Assembly: GCA_016648135.1 (NCBI GenBank)
Contig: JADDOH010002612.1
Coordinates: forward strand, 124,001 to 188,000
DNA length: 64,000 nt
Direction: 5' to 3'
From: Agrypnia vestita
Taxonomy: Eukaryota > Arthropoda > Insecta > Trichoptera > Phryganeidae
Under the pieces are notes generated by a model that was not told the origin of the DNA, did not search any database, and worked only from the letters and a program-made list of their open reading frames with translations. Position numbers and translations under genes: made by a program. Of this stretch, positions 55,705 to 64,000 are shown one piece after another (the first letter of the stretch is position 1; each line of letters begins with the position of its first letter).

Positions 55705-55925
55705 TATCATTGTATAACATTGTGACGCCGTTTTTTTTGACGTTCTATGTTTGACAGGTTTGAAATTAATGAATTCAATCAATTAGAAAGTTCATTATTC
55801 GTAATTGTGAATAACTTAAGGTTTATTTATGCATTAGAGCATTCTGATTGATTGAATTCATTAATTACAAACATGTCAAATATAAAACATCGAAATTGGC
55901 GGGAATACAATGTTATTACACACCT
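55705..55925. mobile_element. MITE with about 75-bp TIRs
   Basis: TAACATTGTGACGCCG at the left faces GGGAATACAATGTTAT at the right. Inner TIR parts TTTGACAGGTTTGAAATTAA and TGAATTCAATCAATTAGAA pair with TTCTGATTGATTGAATTCAT and ATTACAAACATGTCAAATA. The centre is only about 60 bp. Non-coding. Confidence 0.75.
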
Positions 55926-57599
55926 GTCAAGATTGGGATAAAGATCTGACATCTCAATATTGCTATTTTCAGAATAGCACAGATTAAGTACTTAAGCGTA
56001 GGTACACAAAATTGTGTTAATGTGTTAGTGTGGCCAATGTGATATCGACATGGATATGGACATCACATTGGTGATCGCATTAGCGATGAGTGCAACATAT
56101 CGAGAAACTCTTTATTTAGTTTACTGAATATTCGTAGCACAGCATTTTTACTTGTTATTTCGCCGTACACCTTATTTATGGTCGGTACTCTCACTGTCTG
56201 TTCGACCCAACGATAACATCAATAGTTATGATGCCGATCAATATTTTTATTCGATTTATTTATCATTTATTATGGAATTATATTGTGTTATTTTTTGATC
56301 AACTAGTAGAATTTTCAATTGATGTAGAATAATTTATGGCAATCATCCATGCAATAACACTTAGTTCTATTATCTACTATAAGTTTTAGGAATTTTAGTT
56401 GTAACTGTTTAATTTTATCAATGTTTGTTTTATAAGCAAGACCATAACTAATCACCCTCTTATACATGAATTAATAAAGAAAGACTGCCATTACTAATTG
56501 ACGTAATAATAATTATAACTTAATAATATAATAATAATAACATGAAGTTTGAATCACACACTATGAAAATCGAATGAGTCTAATGCGAATTCCCGAAATT
56601 TATCAATTTAAAATTCCAATAGAATGTATAAATTAACGAGTGTAGATACTTAATTTGAAGAAATTAGCATTTAGAAGACTAAAGAGATGTGAGCAATAAA
56701 TAATTTCCATTTAAAATTATCAAATACCAACACAAACGAGACAACAAAAATCGTTATTTGTTGATATCCGTAGAAATAACTAATGCCTAATACGCATTGG
56801 CTTGATAACAAGCTTCTAATTTTTATTGCTTATTTATAAAAAATATGTTTTAATTATATATTTTTTACTTAATAACGTTCTTTTTTAACGTTTATATAAA
56901 ATATATTTTCGTTATCATAGGAGGACTTTGACGGTAATAAAATAAATATAAAATAATATGACGAAGATTAATTTAAGCCATTGAATTCGAGTGAAAAAAT
57001 ATATCCTGAAAGACGAAGATACAAGTCAGATTATTCTATTAATTTAAGAATTATCAGTTGTAAATTTACAACTTAAGTTGTGGGGAAATCTCACCTTTAA
57101 CCCGACAGCGGTAATTACAAGCCGCTTTCTGCTAGTTACTGCTGAGCACGATCGTGCAGGAAGTTATTGATATCAGCAAGTAGTCCACAAATGAAACGAC
57201 CCAGCGGCCTTTTGTCCAAATTGAGGCAGCGGGCGGTACCTACATTTAAACCGCAAATGTAAAGCCCCCCTGGTTATTTACATACACGAGTATGTGCAGT
57301 ACTTGGAATGGGATTTCTGTTGTAGTCACACGCGGATACTTGGATCACTCCAGGGTCAGATTTGGAAATTTAACCACCTGTCTAACCGTAAATATAAAAT
57401 CGTCTACAAAATATGGTGATGCCACCAATTACATATATTAAATGCACGTCAAACTAATAAATATTATCAGAAACTCATCGAGAAGTTTCATGATATAAAT
57501 AATATATTTAACTTGATGGAATTAAAACATAGATTAAAACTAATTATACCAGTGAAAAAAAAATTGAAATCTGTCAATAAATAACAGAGAAAAAGAATT
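55926..57599. other. No recognised gene
   Basis: AT-rich, with a GC-richer patch at 57090-57330 (CCGACAGCGGTAATTACAAG, CGCGGATACTTGGATCACTC) and no readable frame. It may hold regulatory sequence. Confidence 0.3.
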
Positions 57600-57614
57600 A
57601 AAGTTAGTGTATCT

Positions 57615-57710
57615 TAGTGCGGAACGATTGACCTCCTCTCATTCCGCACTAAACGCTTGTGACGTCACGAGCCGCGATGTACACCGGGTACGAGAGATGA
57701 CGTCACGCGA
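57615..57710. promoter_or_regulatory. Paired CRE sites beside a small hairpin
   Basis: TGACGTCA, the consensus cAMP-response element, occurs at 57660-57667 and 57698-57705, each followed by CG. Just upstream GTGCGGAA (57617-57624) faces TTCCGCAC (57642-57649). Two perfect 8-bp sites 38 bp apart in AT-rich DNA are unlikely by chance, but no TSS is identified. Confidence 0.35.
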
Positions 57711-58521
57711 CTCTATCGGATGGAACAAAATTAATTATGCAAAACGCAAATTTAAAATCCTATTACTTTGTTATTTTTTGAGATATCTTCATTTTACTTT
57801 CAGAATTTTGTTCAATTTGCCTGAGATTTTCATTTTCAATCATTGAAAATGAATAAGAAATTTCTCCATTAAACTATTTCATGAAAAATGTGAAAATTAA
57901 CAACTTTTAAAGTAACTTCGGTCACGCCAGCTTCCTCGAACAATTTTTATGAAACGGCTTGAAAAGAAGAATTGAATTTAATTATCAGAAGGATTTCGAA
58001 TTAATGCTTAATATTTTAAAATAAGAAGATTGTTAAAACACTATACTTTCAGGTCTTCTGTGTTAAATTTCATGGAAAGTTGCGGAACAATTAGCAAAAT
58101 TTAAGAAAAAAATAATATGTTATGTCTACCTATATTCAAATACTTTGGGAATTTCACCTATGATTCTGGCATGGTGACGTATTTGTAAAACATTAATATT
58201 AATATCAAGCACGCAATGCCAAAAGAAATTCCTATAATATTATTTTCACAAAAATCCCAGCCTCGAGAGTTTTGTTGACAATAACAACAATTCGGCCCTG
58301 TGCGGGCCACCGAATGACTCCTGTAATTTTACGGCAATTTCGATGGCAAAGCATTTGCTTTACACTGGAGTATGGCCAATATCTGGTTGATGTGGGCGAT
58401 TGCTGGTTTGCTAGTATTGCTGGCAGATGGAGTATTTTCGATCAGCAATTATGTCAATTGCAGCCAATACTGTTTAGAATTGTAGTCTAAATTAAGTCAA
58501 ATCCGAATTATGGAAACCGAG
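57711..58521. other. No recognised gene
   Basis: AT-rich, with a more balanced block at 58260-58500 that is open for 72 codons on the plus strand (58272-58490) without a recognisable domain. Confidence 0.3.
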
Positions 58522-58890
58522 GCAGCAATATCCAAAATAATTCTAAAACATTTTAAATGCAGTCACCGAGGATAACTAATTTAGGATGTTTTGAATTCGA
58601 GATTATATAGGAAATATAACTTAATTCTTTCCAAAACCATGTTTTCAATTCACTTTTAAAAGCAGACAGCAATATTCTCGTAGTCTAAAAAGCAAGCGGA
58701 GCAATATCCATTTAAAACAACCAATCCCTAAGATTTATTAAATGAAAAAGTGGCCACTTCGTATTAAAGTGAGAGTTGATGTCGAATTTAGGCTAAATCG
58801 TCATAATAGCAAAGGCACTAATTTCCATCTTTGTAATAGTAAAAGCTAGGTCCGTTATTGGGTAGCAAACACAGTAATATCCATATTTAA
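58522..58890. mobile_element. Cluster of family E (GCAATATCC) fragments
   Basis: GCAGCAATATCCAAAATAAT, TGCAGTCACCGAGGATAAC and GAATTCGAGATTATATAGG match 9346-9550. Further GCAATATCCA and GTAATATCCA words at about 58701 and 58872, in direct orientation, suggest several overlapping or nested copies. Confidence 0.5.
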
Positions 58891-59154
58891 AAGTTAAATA
58901 TTTAATAAAAGAAAAACTGAGGTGGCAATTGTTTATAATTTCTTTTATATAATATAATAAGTTTATAATAAAAAATATACGTTTTATAGATTCCAGAGAA
59001 ATTTTCTTAAGTTTTTTTAACAGAATTTTTTTATTAATTTCAGAAACACCTCAGTGGAATGTAGCTGTTTTTGCTATTATTTTCCTTATTTATACCTTAT
59101 TTGAATACCTTATTCTCCCACTCTTCTCGCGCACCAATAAGAACAATTATAAGG
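58891..59154. other. No recognised feature
   Basis: AT-rich. Confidence 0.4.
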
Positions 59155-59345
59155 GGTGTAGCAGAACTAGTTCATAACGGATAGATTGCTACCTAAATAT
59201 TGAGTCGAAAACGTACGAGCAACGATATCCTAATATCAAGAGTTATAGAAATAAACGGCTACAAAGTTTGCGTTAAAAAAAATATTTTTGACCATTTTTC
59301 TATAAAACGTTAGACTATAAATAAGGTTACTCAGAATGAAAAATG
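59155..59345 (+). repeat. Family B fragment
   Basis: GGTGTAGCAGAACTAGTTCA, ATATTGAGTCGAAAACGTAC, AGAGTTATAGAAATAAACGG and AAACGTTAGACTATAA match the arm of the palindrome at 1696-2238 in order. Single copy, not a foldback here. Confidence 0.65.
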
Positions 59346-60879
59346 CAGCCTTTGAAGTCAGATATATCCATAACTATTGATATCAAGACACAGTTTCTTG
59401 TTCATTTTTGTATCATAATTTTGTCAGAAATCTTCCTTGAAGGTAATGCGGACTAGCTCTTACACCGTGTACCTACATTAAAACAAACAGTCGCATGGCT
59501 TCATAAAACAATTCTATCAATTATATTACGTGAAAGTTCTCATCTTAACATTAAGTAAGATTATAAAAATCAATCATTATTTAAATTTCTTAAGATATTT
59601 CTGTATTATTGGTGAAATTCATGATGCTTATAATAAAAACAAATTAAAACTTTCGATAATGATTCGCTCCATTATCTGACAACGATCACCGGTAACTCGT
59701 TCCCCAGTTCAACCGCAAAATTACATATATGTCCCTGCAGTGTTCCGGAACCACTTGGCGTCCACTGTGCCAGTCGATCTTTGGCTGCAAAACGTGATTC
59801 GCGTCTATCACATAATTTAAAAGTCCGAACAGTAATTTTTTAAAATAATAATTCATTTGTATTTTATTTTGCGAATACGTATGATTGGATATTTTTTTAT
59901 TTGCGTTAAACGTTGATTTAATCATATTGTACCATGGTGAATTTAACCATATTGCCAAACCGTTTGAAAATAAATTAACTTTTACACTTAATGTATTCAT
60001 ATTAATTTTATTGTGGAAAACGCGCCAATTTCGACTGTATTTAATCCCGACTACTGGGGTGGTCGTTTTTTTTGTGAGAAGATTTCGAAGCCTTTGGCTA
60101 ATTCTGCGAACGATTTAATGTTTTTAAATTTTGTCGTAAGAACACCCTCATGGTCGTAGCTGCACATGTTAGAAAACCATTAATTTCTAAGGAGACAGGG
60201 GACATGGTTTTAAATAAATTTTCTGCGAATTCGGCGCTAAGAAAGCAATTAGTTTTCTAAAATCGACATTTAACATGGTTCACCAGGCCGTCCATGCATT
60301 GTAGAAAAATCTCTCGCCTTGCTTCCGTATTTGTCTCGAACGGCAATAAATCGTATTGACGTTTGCCGGGGTGGTCCAAAAGCCATATGTGCCTAGACGC
60401 GCATTCCATCTATTGGTTGATTAGACTAATTATTAATAACAAGATATATATAAGAGCAGCAGAGGATAAAGTTAGCTGGATTGCGGTATTGTAATATATA
60501 ATTATAGGTAGATATAGGTAGACAATGATTAGGATTCTTTTATCAATTTTAAATGTACATATTTATAAAATTTTCAATTGTATGTATGTCAAATGTAATC
60601 TAGTTGTAGTAATATTATTTTTGCTAGTGATTATGTCATAGTTCGGTTGACCACCGAAAATAAATTAAGAAATAAGGTATCTTAAGTTGCATTTTATTGT
60701 ATAGATTTAGGTAATTGTATAGTTAATTACATAGTGTATAGGTAATTGTATGTTAGGTATTTAATAATAATTTTATGTTATATGATAATAAAATAATTTT
60801 GAATGTAATTAATTGTATGTAAAAATTATTTATAAGTGGTATTAATTTTAAGATTTTTATTTCTTGTTAGTTAAGATTA
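59346..60879. other. No recognised gene
   Basis: Frames at 59686-60118 on both strands lack domains. 60120-60420 is more balanced and apparently single-copy. 60480-60900 is very AT-rich with TAGGTAATTGTATA-like words. Confidence 0.3.
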
Positions 60880-60939
60880 GTTAAGTAAGATAATATTAGG
60901 AGGCGTGACCAAAAATTAGGTCTAACGAATAAGAATTAA

Positions 60940-61750
60940 GTGTTGGACAGGAGGGAAGTGGCCAAAAACGTTGAAGGGAAGCTGAAATGTATAAAAACCC
61001 TGCGTGGCCACTCCCACAGGCAGTGGGGACTTGGAAGTAGTTGGGAGTAGCTCGTTGGAGGCAGTTGGGACTTGGAAGTCTGGAAGTGAGTAGTGAGTGT
61101 TAAAAGTTGTGCGAAAAGGTCGGCCGGCAGTGATGAGATGGCTGTCGACCGACCATCAATTAAGTGAATCGCGGACTGAGTGCCGAAAGGAGAGGGAAGA
61201 GACCTCGGCTAGTCAGAGCGACAGTCGAGAGGACCATGCCGAGAAGCCCCAGCGGAGGAAGAAGACTCCCTGGAGAGCCGGGTGGTCTGACGTGATCTTT
61301 ACTGTCAAGGCAACAGTCAAGCAGGCTGAGGAGGACGTCTGAAGTCCACCAACAGCGGCGTCAGGTGGATTGATGTATCCTGACGTGGCCACTGTTACGG
61401 ACGAGGAAGAAGAGGACAAGGGCGGAGCCGAAGACCAATGGAGATGGTCAGCTGGTTATCAGGGCGATAACCAGCCCCGCCGCCAGCCCAGAAGCAGACC
61501 AGCGTGAGGTGGGCCTCACGCCCTGCGTCACTTTCGGCGTCGCTGGAGTAGACACGCGAGGGAATCGCTCGGTGATGCGTACAGCGCCGCGACGCCGCGA
61601 CCAAGACGTCGCCAGTACATACCAGACGGTGGACAGGTTAGATATAAGGTTAGACTTAAGGCTAGGTTTTAAGATTATGACAATTTTCAATAATATGAAT
61701 ACATGTACGATTCAAACTTGAATGTTTTCATTTAAAATTTTCCCACCACC
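60940..61750 (+). mobile_element. Possible LTR or promoter region, GC-rich
   Basis: ATGTATAAAAACCC at about 60989 is a good TATA box, followed after about 30 bp by CCACAGGCAGTGGGGACTT and a GC-rich leader. Candidate LTR edges are TGTTGGACAGGAGG (60951) and GTTTTCATTTAAAATTTTCC (about 61723). Overlapping open frames on both strands at 61097-61690 reflect GC content; none shows gag or pol. Alternatively a host core promoter with non-coding exon. No paired LTR seen. Confidence 0.35.
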
Positions 61751-62579
61751 ATCCTTAGTGATCATCGCTCAGAAAATTATTTGATAGCACGTCAGAGCGG
61801 CGATCGTAGCCGGGGATCTGCCCTCTGAAAAATGGAAAATGACCACGAGTGCGTATGAACTTTTTAAAATACATTTTAATTATCAAGAAATTCATAAAAC
61901 GCATCACAACAGCGTTGGCCTGAGCATTTCAGTACAGTGCGTGTTTTACAGTTTAAATCTTATTTCAGTTTAATTTTTTATTAATTTTTTACTGGTCCAT
62001 GGGTGATAATGGAAACAATATAAATGGTTATTTTTTTATTAATTTCGAAATTTACCTAGCAACAACTTTCTGCTCATAAATGAATAAAGCCAAAAAAACA
62101 ATGTGTGCAATTTCACTGGACTTTAATCAAATGATGACTTTAATGAAATTGCGAACACAATTTTTCCGGTCGATGGCAAAAATAATGAAAAATCGGCATC
62201 GGGGATAAATGACTTGAATGCACTTTTTCAGTGTATATTCATGTGGTAGCTTTTTATCGGCTTTTAATTACTTCAGTTGTTTTCATAGCACGTAGTTTGG
62301 TGCGTGTTTATTTCTCATCAGTTTAATACTGATCGTCTAAAAATAAAAACTTTTTTATTTAAATCAGCAAAAATCATTGAAAGAAAATATTATCATCCCT
62401 GGATGGTATGGATTACCCTTAGAATGGATCAGTCTTTATTTATTAATATGATATTAAGTTTTATTAGCTAAAATACAATATTTTGATCATGTTTTTGAGT
62501 AATGAATAGTTTATTGTGCAAACGCATCTGAAAAGAGATACAAATAAAATAAATATTGCGTTTTTCAGCAAGATAATAT
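61751..62579. other. No recognised gene; partly single-copy
   Basis: 61750-61860 holds AGCGGCGATCGTAGCCGGGG, which could be leader sequence after an LTR. 61860-62240 has many TTAAT/ATTA cores and CAACAATG-like words and may be non-coding regulatory DNA. The rest is AT-rich. Confidence 0.25.
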
Positions 62580-62951
62580 AAATTTCAAATGTTAATTTTT
62601 CAACAATCTTTATTTATCAATTAGAAAAGTCATACAGACAAAATCAAATTAACGAAAAAATATTTAAATGCCACCGGGACTCGAACCACGGACCTCACAA
62701 TCTATTCGGCAATGACGCGTTAATTCCAATTTCGCCATGGCACTTTAGTAAGTTAACGAAAATTTTTCTACCTTATATGTATTCTCTTTTTAATTGATTG
62801 ACATTTTTATTCCATTTTTAAAGCAATCCACTTTTTAAAATGCAATAGTCACGAATACCTTCGCGTATCTACCGCTAGAGGACGCCAGAAATTAATTGAT
62901 TTCATTTTAATTTTTGGAAACATTTGATACAACACATATATATTAAAGGAA
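62580..62951 (-). mobile_element. tRNA-Arg-like SINE, family F copy 2
   Basis: The tRNA-like segment at 62669-62742 (74 nt, minus strand) starts TGCCATGGCGAAATTGG and ends GTGGTTCGAGTCCCGGTGGCA-like, with ATTAACGCGTCATTGCC between. Six of seven acceptor pairs form, but the T stem is broken, so it is a pseudo-tRNA. Flanks share AATTAGAAAAGTCATACAGA and ACCGCTAGAGGACGCCAGAA with copy 1 at 17915-18375 (there in inverse order). Confidence 0.7.
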
Positions 62952-63312
62952 ACACATTCTTATTGTGAAGTTGCAATTTCAGAACAAAGTGCTGTGAATT
63001 CTTAAACAATTTTTATTAATCAATTAGAAAAGACACACAGAAAAAATCAAATTAACGAAAAAATATTTATATGCCACCGGGACTCGAATATCCGGGAATG
63101 GCGCGTTATCCAAATAGCAATTTCGAAATTGGATAACGCGCCATTCCCGGATAGGACGTGAGGTCCGTGGTTCGAGTCCCGGTGGCATATAAATATTTTT
63201 TCGTTAATTTGATTTTTTCTGTATGTCTTTTCTAATTGATTAATAAAAATTGTTTAATAATTCGCAGAACTTTGTTCTGAAATCGCAACTTCACAATAAG
63301 AATGTGTTTCCT
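62952..63312. mobile_element. Foldback of two tRNA-Arg-like SINE halves
   Basis: ACACATTCTTATTGTGAAGT at the left returns as ACTTCACAATAAGAATGTGT at the right. Inner arms pair through AATTAGAAAAGACACACAG / CTGTATGTCTTTTCTAATT, CAAATTAACGAAAAAATATT and TGCCACCGGGACTCGA. They meet at ATCCGGGAATGGCGCGTTAT / ATAACGCGCCATTCCCGGAT with a short centre TTTCGAAA. The right half carries a complete A-box/B-box order on the plus strand (63129-63187). A nearly perfect hairpin of about 360 bp. Confidence 0.85.
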
Positions 63313-63577
63313 TTAATATGTTAATTTTTCTATTTGAAACTAATACAGATTTTTACCATAAAAGTTTGAAAATTTACAGAATGTTTTTCTTAAATATTGT
63401 TAAGCTTTCATGAAATATGTCCAAAAATTTACCGTACGTACCTAAATTTATTCAGTCTGGGTAGTGGGGAGTATATGTGTAGTTTATTGTAACAATTGCT
63501 TAGGAATATCAAGTTCATCAGAATCCTTCTATCCGATAGGTAAAGTTGGAACATTAAGTTCTCCTACGAGCGTGTTG
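63313..63577. other. No recognised feature
   Basis: AT-rich linker. Confidence 0.4.
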
Positions 63578-63737
63578 TAACTGGGAATTTATTTTAAAAT
63601 TAAGTTAGCCTAGACAAGTAACTGGGGATTTATTTTAAAATTAAGTTAGCCTAGACAAGTAACTGGGGATTTATTTTAAAATTAAGTTAGCCTAGACAAG
63701 TAACTGGGGATTTATTTTAAAGTTAAGTTAGCCTAGA
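63578..63737 (+). repeat. 41-bp tandem repeat, about 3.9 units
   Basis: Units start at 63578, 63619, 63660 and 63701 with TAACTGGGGATTTATTTTAA, then AATTAAGTTAGCCTAGACAAG. Units differ at only one or two positions, so the array is young. No spacers, so not CRISPR. Confidence 0.95.
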
Positions 63738-64000
63738 GTAAAAATTCATATTGGATTCTCTCAATGCTTTGTACATGTACATTTTAACCGGAAAACTGTA
63801 CTATTGAGTTAAATTCAAGTTGGCTTCTCACAAGAAAGTTATAAATAAATATAATATTGTCGATTCTGTGTTTATGAATTGGAAATATTTATCAATTCTC
63901 AATATCAGTTCGAGGGTTTTCATTGCTGTATCATGTGAGCTAAGTATTAATGACATACGCAGAATAAAAATAAGGTTTAGATGATGACTTAAAAATACCT
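63738..64000. other. No recognised feature
   Basis: AT-rich end of the window. Confidence 0.4.

Noticed and set aside
61097..61690. Several overlapping open frames on both strands as possible gag or host protein
   Set aside because: Simultaneous openness on both strands fits GC-rich composition; no zinc knuckle, protease or other motif.
62669..62742. A 74-nt tRNA-like sequence that could be called a tRNA gene
   Set aside because: The T stem is broken, the anticodon arm is degraded, and the flanks match other SINE copies.
63578..63737. Regular repeat resembling a CRISPR array
   Set aside because: There are no unique spacers and the context is a eukaryotic genome; it is a plain tandem repeat.

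Overview
The window looks like intergenic or intronic DNA from an AT-rich insect genome, most likely a moth or butterfly or a close relative. The grounds are the TE mix: Jockey/CR1-type LINEs, Penelope-like elements (PLEs), Helitrons ending in CTAG before T, tRNA-derived SINEs and many short TIR elements. The order is inferred from these TE styles, not from a host gene. I recognise no intact host protein-coding gene, no real tRNA or rRNA gene and no bacterial-type feature. Nearly every readable protein fragment is decayed TE sequence.

Layout. 0-10 kb: a dispersed repeat with a B-box-like motif, two foldback elements of about 540 bp (1696-2238 and 3788-4328), a LINE 3' tail, a possible Mutator-like transposase C-terminus (4952-5254), several MITE-like families and a perfect 30-bp hairpin (8012-8077). 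11-13.3 kb: a LINE reverse-transcriptase remnant split by a PLE that carries a GIY-YIG endonuclease, inverted ends and a candidate 6-bp target duplication. 13.3-24.4 kb: mostly unrecognised AT-rich DNA with GC-richer islands, a tRNA-Arg-like SINE and a possible LTR. 24.5-28 kb: a second PLE, a Helitron-like end with a 117-bp minisatellite, and a third PLE-type terminus. 28-36.5 kb: SINEs, a SINE-derived 61-bp tandem array and a CpG-rich island.

37.4-43.6 kb: a minus-strand LINE with a zinc-finger/FP25-like ORF1, endonuclease and RT domains, interrupted by a SINE and bordered upstream by one of two Helitrons with about 130-bp internal repeats. 46-47.5 kb: two convergent LINE C-terminal remnants. 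49.6-51.3 kb: the best preserved LINE, with only two stops and one frameshift in its RT region. 51.4-64 kb: TIR elements, a hexanucleotide array, a paired CRE motif, a possible LTR, a foldback tRNA-Arg SINE and a 41-bp tandem repeat.

The elements do not form a pathway. Their relationships are nesting and relative age: PLE into LINE, SINE into LINE, Helitron next to LINE. The most interesting signal is a TGATGA / stem-loop / GAAACGTC pattern, resembling hammerhead ribozyme cores, at the ends of three separate PLE-type elements.
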